Shown: piece after piece, positions 32,901 to 44,085 of the stretch
Position numbering within the stretch: position 1 is the stretch's first letter
Layout of the letters: the number at the start of each line of letters is the position of its first letter
Assembly (NCBI GenBank): GCA_029891345.1
Contig: CM057002.1
Span: 63,664,777 to 63,728,776 of the forward strand
Origin: Dryococelus australis
Lineage: Eukaryota > Arthropoda > Insecta > Phasmatodea > Phasmatidae
Length of the DNA: 64,000 bases
Direction: 5' to 3'
Position numbers and translations under genes: made by a program
The notes under the pieces: generated by a model
What the model was told of the DNA's origin: nothing
The model's database searches: none
What the model saw: only the letters and a program-made list of their open reading frames with translations

Positions 32901-33660
32901 AATGAATTTATGCGAGGGGAGTGAAGGCGAGGGAGTTAGTCGTCTGCTGGATTCGAACAGAGGTGACTAATTTGGAGGTGTGGTCGGGAGACCTTAGGAA
33001 ATGTAAGATTTTAAATTAAATATTCCATAAATTTTTATGGGAAAATTCATAGTTAAAAAGGGAAATTTTGAGGGAATAAACGGAAAAATGGCCGCCGGCG
33101 TATAATACTTTTTAATGAAGAAATTCAAAAAAATAATTTTATAAATTAAATTTTAAATGATTTAAAAAAAGAAATTAATGATTTTTTAATTTAAAATATT
33201 AATTAAAAATTTTTATCGTTTTCCCAATCGATTTTGTTATTTTTAAACAAATTTTTAATTACAATTTTTTTATAATTTTCTTAGAAGTTTTGTATTTTCA
33301 AGATCGAATGTCAAACGTCAAGGTCAGAGGTCATAGGTACTGATCCCTGTCTCCTAGTCACCTGAGTCGCTGATCGCTGTCAGCATTAAAAAAAAAAAAA
33401 AAAAAAAAAAAATGGTTCATTTCTGAGGATCCTTTTAAAAAATTTTCAAATAATTTTTCAATAATTTTTAATAATTTTTAATAACATATTCTTTCGGATT
33501 TTTTTTTGAATTTTTTGGCATTTTTTTAGTGTTTTTTGAGGTCAAAGGTCCTCAGGGTCAAGGTCATGATAAAAGTTCACGCTGGTTAGGGGTAAAAGTT
33601 CAATGACAACCAAGATGGCGGTCGTGTGACGTAACAAGATGGCTGCTCCCCCGTATCCGA
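32901..33660 (+). promoter_or_regulatory. Block rich in ATGGCSGC and AGGTCA words
   Basis: Beyond the tandem repeat, ATGGC words recur at about 33088 (AATGGCCGCC), 33613 (AAGATGGCGG) and 33637 (AAGATGGCTG), the core of YY1/Pho sites. Nuclear-receptor half-sites occur as AGGTCAGAGGTCA (33321-33333, a direct repeat with 1-bp spacing), AGGTCAAAGGTCC (about 33540) and GGGTCAAGGTCA (about 33555). Very AT-rich low-complexity DNA lies between them. Motif matches alone do not show function. The words may simply belong to a transposon or satellite. Confidence 0.3.
33388..33412. repeat. Poly-A tract
   Basis: About 25 A residues within the motif-rich block. Confidence 0.9.
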
Positions 33661-33751
33661 ATCCGATCCCCGATCCTCTTGCCACCAAACCATCATAATT
33701 ATATTACTTCCATCTGTTATCCAAACGAATACAGTGCGCCGTTGTCTTTCT

Positions 33752-33886
33752 TATAACGGCAAACACACTGTCTCAAAAAAGACGTCACGCCATTGTCAGA
33801 TGACTGTCTTCTGGCATTGAAACGACAGTTGCCGATAGAACAGGTATCGGGCCGACAATTTGCTGACAGGCTGTGTTTGCTGGGTT
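33752..33886. mobile_element. Miniature element of about 135 bp with terminal inverted repeats
   Basis: The left end TATAACGGCAAACACACTGTC pairs imperfectly with the right end GACAGGCTGTGTTTGCTGGG plus TTAATA. The inside is GC-richer than its surroundings. The size fits a MITE. No second copy was noticed here, and the target duplication is unclear. Confidence 0.5.
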
Positions 33887-35274
33887 AATATCTTATTTTT
33901 TTAAATAATTTCCTCACAAAATCGCTATGTATTAATTTTTTGATTCTCACGTAAGAACTAATAAAATGATAAACCAAAAATAGTTTTTTTTAATATCCTA
34001 TGTCGTTGTCTACTTCAACATATGCCTGGCATTTCTGTGTGAAAAGTTCTTTTAATTTTCTTGTAGGTGTAAATTAACGGAAAACCAATCAAACTTTTCC
34101 AGGCACGAAAATACTTCATAATTTTAGGGATAACGATTTGCTATACGCAGACTTCATAATTTCTTAGGCTATAACTTTCCATCATCACTGTGAACACTTT
34201 ACTTATCTGAACATTGTAAAATCGTTATAACAGTGACGTTGACAAACAAGGAATAACTATAAACTCATAAAGGCTTAGTTGTATGCAAATTATACTATTT
34301 ACAAAGCCAAGACACCAACAAGAGATACACAAAGTAAAAATTAATGACCGGAAATTCATATTTGGTTCTTAATGACAGAGTGATTGATTTGCCTGTCTAG
34401 TTCCGAACAACATGAAACCGGTTCTTCTACCCATCCACAATCGTTGCAGCATACTTAAGTATGTTCTCGTTCGATCGGTAACCCGTTGGCCTGGGGCGGG
34501 TAAACGCGGTGGAATGTTTGAAAATGACACAACGCTTGTGTCTAGATCAGTTCGGTGAGATCCATATGTGTTACTATCGCTAATAAGTGGAGATATGCTT
34601 CCCAGGGCTGTAAAATCGAGCTGCACAGACTCGAACATAGTTAAATATTCAATCCTTTTACAGAAAAGCATTGGCAAAAAGTTCTCCAGACTTCATCTGT
34701 ATGAAATCACGGTCAAGCTGCTTTCCCAATGACGATCCCACCGTGAGTTCCACAGTGGTATCCGCGAATCCCCAGAAACTATCCGTAAATAAGCTTGTAT
34801 TCTGTCGTGTCTGGTTAACGTGCTGTGCTTTAGTGCCTTTCTCCGTTGTGTTGTCCTATTTTGTTCTTACTTATGTCAGTGTTGTCCTAACTTTGCCAGC
34901 AGGTTTCTTACCAGTGTTGGTCCTATGTGTTATCTGTTGGTCATGTATATATACATATACTGTTCGTAATTAGTTTCTGTTTCGTTTTTATGACTCTATT
35001 CCCGCATTGGAATAGAGTCCAGGGCTGCATACATTTTTTTTTCTCGTCCATAGGTTGCTTCTCTTTAAGTATTTTTTCGTGCTCAGTCCTGTCTAATCCA
35101 TGACAGACGTCTATCTGCATCACAATGGCGAATGTCCAAAAATCTCGATCTTGTCAAATCTTTATTATGGCGTGCAGTTTTCGTAAAACCACGGTCTGTA
35201 GGCATGCTGGCTACTTAGCTTGCTAAACAGTGTAGAGGAAAAAAAGGGTAAAATGTGGATACCAGCTGAGCAGG
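33887..35274. other. Anonymous DNA, no firm gene
   Basis: A minus-strand frame of 102 codons at 34369-34677 and a plus-strand frame of 100 codons at 34671-34973 occur here. The latter is hydrophobic in its second half. Neither has a recognisable domain. Confidence 0.45.
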
Positions 35275-35960
35275 TATAGGCTGCTCGCGCTAAAACGAGC
35301 ATTTTTTAAAGCCCTATTTAACATCTACTTGTATTCACATTGTGTATTCTTCCACCATATTTAACATCTGCTTGTATTCACATTGTGTATTCTTCCACCA
35401 TATTTAACATCTACTTGTATTCACATTGTGTATTGTTCCACCATATTTAACATCGACGTGTATTCACATTGTGTATTGTTCCACCATATTTAACATCGAC
35501 TTGTATACACATTGTGTATTGTTCCACCATATTTGACATCGACTTGTATACACATTATGTATTCTTCTACCATATTTAACATCTACTTGTATTCATATTG
35601 TGTATTCTTCCACCATATTTAAAATTACCTTTGCCATGGGCGTGCTCACTTCATTCATGCGTCGATCAAATGAAACTGTGAAATTGATATAGAAGTAAGT
35701 TTTATACTAATTTGATTATTCTTACACTTTTATGCTTTGAAAATAAACAGAGAGTAATAGAAATAACTTCTGTATTCACAAATGTTTAACCTAATACTTT
35801 TAATTCAATGCTAATACGTGGAAGTATTTTCCATCCGTCGTTGCCAGCTATATTGGGTGCATGCTATACAGAATGCCCGTTAAAATATATGCAGCTAGGG
35901 GCAGTGAAATTTTTAAAAAGTTGGTTTCTAAAATTCTCAAATAACCGTGAATAGCCTTTA
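35275..35960 (+). mobile_element. MITE-1 copy E (long form, expanded)
   Basis: The left end is TATAGGCTGCTCGCGCTAAA and the right end ATAACCGTGAATAGCCTTTA. It has the long-form signature (GGGCGTGCTCACTTCATTCA, TCCATCCGTCGTTGCCAGC). It is about 250 bp longer than its relatives because an internal 43-bp segment has expanded to seven copies. Confidence 0.9.
35316..35616 (+). repeat. 43-bp tandem repeat, seven units, inside MITE-1
   Basis: Units start at 35316, 35359, 35402, 35445, 35488, 35531 and 35574 with ATTTAACATC or one-base variants, and carry TTGTATTCACATTGTGTATT. The period is exact. The corresponding segment is single in the other long copies. Confidence 0.95.
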
Positions 35961-38490
35961 ACAACTTTCAAAACATAACAGAGAAGTAAGTACTTTCTGG
36001 CGTGTTGATCGATCTAAATCACGTGGATTCGACAATTGTTAGCTTATATTCGTTTAGATAAACACAAGTTTCAAAATATTATACTATCACTCTGACCAAG
36101 AGTTCTAGTGGAACTAAAATTAAAGAAATTAGTTGTGTATAAATAAACACATGTATTTGTACGCAGAGTGATTTAAAATTCTAATTATAAATAGCTGTCG
36201 ATGTCCCTTCTGGAACAAGTGATTAGGCAAGTTCTGTAGGCCAGTTGGAAGCCAGTGTATAGGATATATTCGCAGACGACAAACAAAGGCTTAGGTCGTG
36301 TTCATGACCAGCAGCTATTCATCGGGAAGAAGGAAATGGGTTATGACTTGGGCTACCTTTCTTTTCGCGAAAATATTTACACGGAGGCTAGATTTCAATG
36401 TCATACGTGCACACTTGCAGTCTTCATTTGACTATTGGACACTTGTCTATGCTTGAAGACAGTATGTTACATGAGTGAGCCAATCAGAATTAAGTTTCTC
36501 CAATACTGACCGTCCGTGATTCGTGGGCAGACAGACAAGATGTGTAACAGTTCAAATGATCCAATCACAAAAGTGTTTCTGAACTAAGGTGCGTTGGAGC
36601 ACAACTTGTCCTAAAAACTTTCTCGTGAAAACACATGTGCCCCTTTTTATGACATATCAGCGTGCAGGAATCTTAAGAGGGCATGGGATATTAATTAATA
36701 TTATTGAGGTTTATCGAATTTTACCAATTTTATGGAAGTCGATAGAGAAAAAAAGGAAAGGGCAACCATAAAGAATAGTTTTTACTAACTACGAGAGTAA
36801 ATATTTTACCTGAGTGACGTTATTCTGCCGAGATGTTTCTGACGCCGTCAATTTTTGTGTGTTTTCGTGGCGTAAGACATTATGTGAAATTTATACAGTA
36901 ACACTGCAAAATACTTGGTCGTTAAGTTGGTAAAACCTATTATCTAGGATTGCCATTTTTATTTTTTTCTATGTTGGCTTTCAAACCAGTAATAATCAAT
37001 TTACTTACGTGGTGTTAATTTGTGTCCCTCGCCCCCCTTAATCTTCTTCGTCTGTAGTTGGGGTGGTTCGCCGGGGCAGCTTCGTTGCTCCAGCAAATCT
37101 TCACCCCTTGCTCTAGGGGTCTCGCGGGTTTAGGTACACGAGGGTGTATACGATCGCATTTCCCTGAAGTTCCTTAATGCCACTGTTTGGATGCAAGTCA
37201 CGGAGTAGCTGCTCGATGCCGTATTCCGGTTGCGTCCACCTGTCCGTTGCGGTCTATATACGTCACTCTCAGCCGAGATACTTCGTTTCAGTTCCGGGTC
37301 TAACGAACATCCACCCGGCTGTTTATTCCATTCCTCTTACTGTTCAAACATTTCATACCGTTACACAAACATGCGGAGGTACCAAGTACATTTTCACATC
37401 CAGAAAATTTAATTTCACCAATTTGAAATTTCAGATCGCTGATTTTCGATATATCTTCGCGCGCGCAAAAAAAAAAAAGTACTGAGTAAGTGGCGTATAA
37501 ATCAAATTATCTATATAAACAAAACTGTGGTGAGTACTATGATTATATCTTATATAAGTAAAAAAGAAAGTCACAAAGACATACTTATTGAGTGATTCCT
37601 AAAACATAGCCAAATTACAAGTGAAACTGACGTCGTTTGTTTATTTAAATAGGCATAGGTTTATTTGCATTGTTATTCAACGTATTGAGTAAAAAAAAGT
37701 ATTTGCAGTGTCATACTTTTCTGCAGCCACATTTTGGTAGAACGTCAAGTTCACAAGACAATACAGAGTGCGATATCCATAGTATTTTCATATTTTAAAA
37801 CATCAATTTCGCTAAGTTTACATAGTACTCAAATACGGTGACAGTCGGCAATAATTAATTTTGTTTTAAAACCCCTAGTACTACTATTAGAGTTATGAAT
37901 CAGTTCAACGAGTCTCTTAAATTAGGTTTCATAGAATTGTTAAGTGACTTCGCTGATCAGTGTCAGCTGTGTAACAAAACACTTAAAAAAATAAGCAGTT
38001 AATGGCATCAGAAGATCTCAAACGAACAGAAAACAGTACAATCGTGATGAACAAACGGCTTATGTTGAACGGTTGTCGAAATCAAAGCCTTCAAAGGTTC
38101 TACTGGAAATGTTAATAACAATACTTGACATCGCCTTTTCGTGTATCTGCTGCCTTGCGTGTGTAATAGCAGCGATACTTCACTCTCTGAACGCAGTACG
38201 GCCTAGGCTATTGAATTTACCTCGCCCGAGTACTCTCGAGTGTGAGCGAGAACACACTTTCCCAAAACTACTACTCTCGTTTGTTGACATTACCACTCCG
38301 CTTAGTGAGAAAACCACTCACACACACGATTTCTTTCTCTCTCTATACATCTCTCTCGTTCTCTCTCTCTCAGCCACTCGCTATTCTACGAGACATCATC
38401 TTATTCGTTCCAACACGAGAAGGATAGCGCTGCACTAACAGAAATCTCGACTGTCTCTTCATTACACCTGCAGAGCCTGCGCATAAGACG
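35961..38490. other. Anonymous DNA, no gene seen
   Basis: Two CCAAT-type words (36479 and 36570) and a GC-richer stretch at 37020-37340 occur, but no coding or repeat signal I can support. Frames of 102 codons (37177-37485) and 121 codons (38073-38438) lack recognisable domains. The latter ends in a CTCTCT-rich stretch that inflates it. Confidence 0.45.
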
Positions 38491-38918
38491 TATAAAGACT
38501 GTTCACGATAAAGTGAGCCCTTTAGAAAATTAACCTTAGAAAAATGCCACTACCTATACATGCATATATATTAATGGGCGCACTGAGTGACATTCGCCCA
38601 GTAAAGTTGGTAGCTATGGATGAAAAGAAGTTCCTCATATTAACGTCGAATAAAAAGTGTTAGGTAACCATTTGTGATAACTGAAAATTGTTTCTTTCGC
38701 TTTCAGTTTTTAAATGCATCGGAGTGTAAAAATTATCAGATTTGTAAAGTATTTAGTTTCTTAATAATGTCACAGTTTCATTTGACCGACGCATGAATAA
38801 AGTGACGAGGCCCATAGGAATGTTAATTTTACACAAGGCGGGGAAATACAGAACGTGTACACGAGTAGGTCTTAAGCAGGGCTTTCGAAGGTGTTCATTT
38901 TACCGTGAACAGCGTATA
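38491..38918 (-). mobile_element. MITE-1 copy F (long form)
   Basis: The ends are TATAAAGACTGTTCACGATA and TTTTACCGTGAACAGCGTATA. The interior reads CGCATGAATAAAGTGACGAG with GCCCATAGG and is the reverse complement of copies A, E and H. It is non-coding. Confidence 0.88.
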
Positions 38919-40171
38919 TCAGGATTTCTCGACTCGCGTAATTCCAAACGATCGCAGTTACTTCGAGCGAGACACATTGTACTGATTTCAAGTTAACAAC
39001 ACAGTTTGTACTTGGTACCTGACTATAACTGGATATCAATATTCATATTCTTCCTCCTAAACATAGCCAGTTTATTAATTTTTCTTTACACAAATACACA
39101 CCCGCTACCTAACACTGAACACAGTGGCTATAAATATTGTATTGTGTTGTCGTGAAGTCTCTTCTAGCTTCTGAGCAGATATTTTCCACATATAGAAGCA
39201 CCCTATAAGAAATAAGGCGGAAAGGTATTATTTAATATCAATTTATTAGCGGTAGGTAAATTAAAAAAGCTGTGGCACATGCTTTTATTATGTAAATAGG
39301 TTTAGGTATATATCTGGCAATTAAAAACATATTTAGAAAAATTTCATTAACAAGTAACCCAGACGAATACATTTTTCGTGTTTCCGTTGGAATCGTCCTT
39401 ATTCAGACATATTACGCCCTAACATTTTGTTCACCCGTTCTAGAAACTACAGCACTACGACTTAAAAAAGTTCACGGAGAGACGCTTAATACATTTATTA
39501 TATTATAGTTAGCAAATAGTGTAAATAAAAGCTTTGATTCATTAAGATAATTACTCTTTCAAGCGTACAGAAAACCAGTCAAATGTGATTAATGCGCATT
39601 CATACATAAGACACTCCCCAAGTAGCGGACAACAAACAGTTTACAGTTGGCCAACTGTTGGCAGTGGGGGAAAACGTTCGCATTTGTAACTGTCAGCATT
39701 TCTTGTATGGTTGACAATTAGGTAATGTCAACGAAAGTGACATTGGCCATTTTTAAAATAAAATAATCGCATTGTGGGCCAATTCTCTCACAATGATTGT
39801 CAGAATGCAACACAAGCCCCAGAAGCAAACGGTACACAACATGCTGTAACATAAAGCTGGAAAAATATTAGCAGAATATTTACAGGCCATTCATGGTATG
39901 CCAATAACTATTGTTGTTGTGAAATAGCAAATAGCGTATGTGAATTGACTTAGTTTGTTTTATTTCATGCATATGCAAAGTAAAATTATCACGTAACATT
40001 ACTAGAAAGGAAACAAATAGTTTCTTCTGTGGGAAACTGCAAAACGTAACACGCAAAATATTTCCTTTATTTTGCATTTTAAATGCCATCTTAAAGTAGC
40101 CTGAAAGCAACATGGTAGTATTTTAAACAGTACACATAAATCCCAGTACTAAATGACGACAGTGTGGGGGA
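38919..40171. other. Anonymous AT-rich DNA, no gene seen
   Basis: No coding signal was recognised. TTGGCCAACTGTTGGC (39646-39661) is a short local dyad. Confidence 0.5.
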
Positions 40172-40557
40172 TATAATCCATTCACGGTTACTCCAGCCTT
40201 CTCTGAGGCCTTGCTAAAGTTCTACTTACAGGATATCCCTCCGCCTCGTGTAAAGTAAGCTTGACTAAGCCTAGAGAGAAATACACCAGAAGGATGACGC
40301 ACCATGCACTAGGCGCTACCAACATACCTATTTCTCCCTGTTTTTTATTTAAATTATTTATAAATGAATCATTATAATTTATAGATCATATATAAATAAC
40401 ATTTCAATTTAACAGGAAAAAAATTAACTCTTATTAACACAAGTATGAAACGCTCGTGATAGATGGCGTATTTAGGAAATAACTGAGCACGTCATACATA
40501 GGGAGATTTTTCAAAGGTTTGATTCAAAAAGGCCGAAGGAACCGTGAATGGACTATA
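40172..40557 (+). mobile_element. MITE-2 copy J
   Basis: The ends TATAATCCATTCACGGTTAC and GGAACCGTGAATGGACTATA are good inverted repeats. The inside holds GCTAAAGTTCTACTTACAGG, CCTCCGCCTCGTGTAAA and CATACATAGGGAGATTTT. It abuts the left side of the Harbinger element. Confidence 0.93.
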
Positions 40558-40800
40558 TACACTACAATGGCGTGACGTGTGCCGGAAATTCCTATACGTG
40601 TACTTCCAGCGGAGACGTGCACTCTGTGCTGACGTGAGGTGGCACTGTTTGTTGTGACGCGATGTGACGCAACACGCATGCTGACCTGCCAGGAAGAATT
40701 CAAACCTCCCAGATATTCGTGAGGCGTGGGATGGTGTGTGGAGACGCCACATAGTTCAGCCATCCTCTGCATCTATTGTATCATGTATGTTCATTCTGTT

Positions 40801-43340
40801 TTACTGGTGTTTGAAATGCATGAACAGCTCCTTGTGGAGTGCGTACGGTTAAATCCGATTGTTTACAACCCATCGATCAGACAGCCGGGAAGGAAATGTG
40901 GGAAGAAATTGGAGAAAAAGTATGATTGTCAGGTACGTACAATTTACCTCGCGTTGAAGTTAGTAGATTTAACAAATGTACCGAAGTAATGTTTTTTTTT
41001 AACACATTTTGCAGATATACATGATAGCTTATTAGTGGAATAAATTACTGAAAATATTATCGGCTAGCCTAATGCATGTAAAACTATGGCCTAATGCTTT
41101 ACCTACATGCGTAAAGAAAGTGCGAACTTAAACAGAAAGAAATATAGAGAGTCAGTACGATGCAACTTTCAGTCTGTCAAGCCCTTTGATTTCTCAATTA
41201 TTTACGTTCAACCCCTCCTCAAACGGGGGAAAAAAAGTTATGTTGTTTTGGCGGAGGAAGCGGCGGAGACGACATGCAGCAAGAACGATGGAATCTGCTG
41301 TGTCTACTCGCGTCTCAACGTGTTTTAAAAAATATTCGCCATCGGCCTGCTAAAAAACCGAAAGCATCTCCCACAACTCTTCTTGGCCGGTATCGTACAC
41401 TTTTTCTCCGTCACTCGTCGTTGTGTTTCTGCTGTAGGATTGCATTACGTTCGGTTTCAAGGGAAACGTTTCATCTGCCACTATGGCGTAGGGCACGGAG
41501 ACTGCCGTCGCTTTCAGATTATCTTCAACAGGAATGACAGGAAAGTTTAAGTCTGTTGTTTGCCAACTTTCTTCCGAAGGACGACCTCTCAAACGTACCA
41601 CCATCCCTGCTTTTCCCACGAGCTCCCACATCAACGTACGTAAAGTTGTAGCGCGCATCCACTAAGGCCATTGAAACTACAGAATACGTAGAAGAAGCAG
41701 AATTGTATGGACAACGCACACGCGCGTGTTTGACGTCCAATGCCCCGATGCAGTGCGGATTCTTTCGCGATCTCTTTCCATAGAGTTTAATTAGGCTCCG
41801 CCGTGTACACCGGTTTAAACGTTCCAAAATAATTTTGCAGCATTCTTTGACGATCTGACCAATTGTAGAAAAGCCGATTCGAAATGAAAATCCCAACGAC
41901 CGGAAGGAATTTCCTGTTGCTAAACACCTGTGAAACCAACATAAATGAGTTTAGGCTTACAATGTTCACGGTATATAACCAAATTGCAGAAAAAAAATTC
42001 CGTGACAACTTATACGCTTCATTTAAAAATGAAAATTCTTATTTAACAATTTCTTAAAAATTTAAGATTTCATTTATTTCATTCAGAATCAATAATTTAC
42101 GCACTTTTATGGAAAACTTTAAGGAGGAATTTTGGATGTTTCTTTCTCTTGCAGGAAATGAATGTAAGCAAATATGGGGAAAACTCAGAAACGCGTATAC
42201 TCAGGTTGTGAAAAGAACGACCAAGTCTGGACAAGCTACCAAAAGTTTGGGCAAATGGAACTCGAGGACCAAATGGCCTTTCTACTTCCGACCCTAGAGC
42301 CAAGAACGTACGTTATTTTCTTATATGTCTGTGTGTATAGAAAAAATTCTACTAGTTCAAAACAATACTATATCTGTCTATCTTAAACCTCAATCCATGT
42401 TTCAGTAATGGCCTATATCAGTGGTCTCAAACTCAGACTATGTGAAGGGCCGCTCTATGTTTTCGAAGGAAGTTTAGGACCGCAATTATATAAATTTTTG
42501 TTTTATTCATGACAAATTTGTTTACATTTCAAAATATCGTAAAATGTTATTGATTAATAGTGTATTTACCTATTCGTGCGGGCAACAAAATAGTAATCGG
42601 TGGGCCGCAAGTGGCCCGAGGGCCACGAGTTTCAGACCGCTGGTCTAGAGAAAAATAGGCAAATCGGATATTCCAGTAGCGATTGCTTTTAATTAAAAAG
42701 CAAAATTTTGCTGGTCTTTGCAGAACACATGGAAATACAAGTCATTATGGTACTAACGACGAAGGTGTCGAGGAGAATGATTCTGATGCTCCGGGAACAC
42801 CAAATCCATCTGGACATGCTGATCAGTCTCAGGACTCGCAGTCTCTTGCCATCCCGAGTAGTGCAAGCAAGCCCTCCGTTTATCCCCCAGGTAAATAACA
42901 CGAAATTTACTTCGTTCTTTACCTTCCACACACTTGCAACAATTTGTATCGCCAAATAAGAATCCTAGAAAAAAAAAACAAGATTGGAGGCTACCGTAAG
43001 TGAGATGGTATCCATAATGAAAGATAAAAGTCGTTTGCGTTCAAAAATCATCTCCCAACAATGTACACCGACCACGTTCCAAGTGTCTGAAGCTGATGAC
43101 TTCGAACTGTTTTTTTTTGTATGGCTAAAAGTGTCAGGAAACTAAGCTGCCAAGAACAAGTAAGAGCAAAGATGGAAGTCAGCAACGCCGTTTTTTCCAG
43201 GCCGAGTTGCGAGATGCTCAGACAATCGTGAGCACAATTATTCCCTATCAGGTTCAACATTCACCAGCTACTGCTTCCGAGAACGTTTCCTCAGGTACAC
43301 CTTCCCCATGTGCCCCTCCCTCTCCCCCTCTAATGAACAG
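40801..43340 (+). pseudogene. Harbinger partner protein, MADF/Myb-like, spliced
   Basis: Exon 1 (to about 40933) encodes MHEQLLVECVRLNPIVYNPS, the start of a MADF domain, and then in a shifted frame KEMWEEIGEKV. It ends TTGTCAG before GTACGT. Exon 2 begins after TTGCAG at about 42155 with GNECKQIWGKLRNAYTQVVK and later, again in another frame, ELEDQMAFLLPTLEPR. It ends before GTACGT near 42310. Exon 3 (about 42722-42892) follows CTTTGCAG, carries an acidic Ser-rich linker (DEGVEENDSDAPGTP) and ends before GTAAAT. A fourth exon lies within about 43120-43300. In Harbinger elements this protein helps DNA binding and nuclear entry of the transposase. At least two frame breaks and a TGA in the first exon show decay. 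Confidence 0.8.
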
Positions 43341-43844
43341 CACATCGATTTGGCAGCTCCAATGTTTTGTAATTCTTTGTCTCATTATTTTCCATACTGT
43401 TAAAATAAATAGCCTACATGTACGGGATTTACTACTTAACGTAAAACCGACAGTAAACGTTGTATCTTTTATTGTTCTGCTGTTTTAACATTTAATATCA
43501 ACATACCTCAAACATACAGCGAATCTCTCGTCAGGTTCAATTTGTTCCGTCATTTGAGTGTTGCACTTCTCTAGCTCCAAGGAGATCATGTTTAAAATGA
43601 AGTAGAACTGATCATTTGACATTCTGTAGTACATTAAGAAATGATTTTCATCTTCCAGAAGTTCTGGCATCAGTTGGTGAAACTCACCGTGTACCCACCT
43701 CAACTGGTTAATGGAATGAACCCAAACACTCCGCGTATACTGTGAAGCAAGCACATATGTTACACCTGCAATTATATCCTCTTCCGCGTCAAGTTCAGCC
43801 AGCAACCCTCTGAAAATTGTAGAATGTAGTGCGCTCCAGCTCAC
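41230..43844 (-). pseudogene. Harbinger transposase (DDE), spliced, frameshifted
   Basis: The first exon runs about 43844-43507 on the minus strand and encodes the N-terminal region: WVHSINQLRWVHGEFHQL, PELLEDENHFLMYYRMS and EPDERFAVCLR. It ends with a clean donor (GAG before GTATGT). A 1,579-bp intron follows. Exon 2 begins at 41927 after TTTCACAG, restoring RCLATGNSFRSLGFSFRIGF across the join. The catalytic region has IGALDVKHARVRCP, YVDVGARGKSRDGGTF and AIVADETFPLKPNVM, so all three acidic residues are present. The C-terminal RYRPRRVVGDAFGFL with AGRWRIFF and a VDTADSIVLAAC block follow. Frame changes near 41530, 41385 and 41310 break it. Its length fits family members of 350-400 residues. 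The true N-terminus is unresolved. Confidence 0.9.
42419..42642. mobile_element. hAT-type MITE inside the Harbinger transposase intron
   Basis: The left end CAGTGGTCTCAAACTCAGAC and the right end GAGTTTCAGACCGCTG are inverted repeats of the Ac/hAT type. GGGCCGC and GTGGCCCGAGGGCCACGAG lie inside. The 8 bp on each side (GCCTATAT and GTCTAGAG) match at five positions, a weathered 8-bp target duplication. It lies in introns of both Harbinger genes. Confidence 0.88.
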
Positions 43845-43893
43845 CTCGTACTAAAATGCAGTGATTCCACACACACGCACACAGAATTAAAAT

Positions 43894-44085
43894 GCCATAT
43901 GATATGACGCCACATCACGTCAGTGTTGTGTGTATCCGCACTTTACGTGATGACCTCACGCCATATGACGTGACATCACGTCACGTCTGTGTTTTGCATA
44001 TCCGCATTTCGACGTTATGTTATCCCACGCCATATTACGTGACATCACGTCACGTCTGTGTTTTGTGTATCCGTATTTGACGTGT
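43894..44085 (+). repeat. Subterminal tandem repeat, three units of 66-69 bp
   Basis: Units start at 43894, 43960 and 44029 with GCCATATKAYRTGAC. Each contains a palindromic core ACGTGACATCACGTCACG or a variant, then TGTGTTTTG and TATCCG. The position just outside the transposase gene suggests transposase-binding sites at the element's end. Confidence 0.85.

Noticed and set aside
38073-38438. 121-codon frame with a hydrophobic Cys-rich segment
   Set aside because: The second half is inflated by CTCT-rich sequence. No signal peptide context, domain or splice support was seen.
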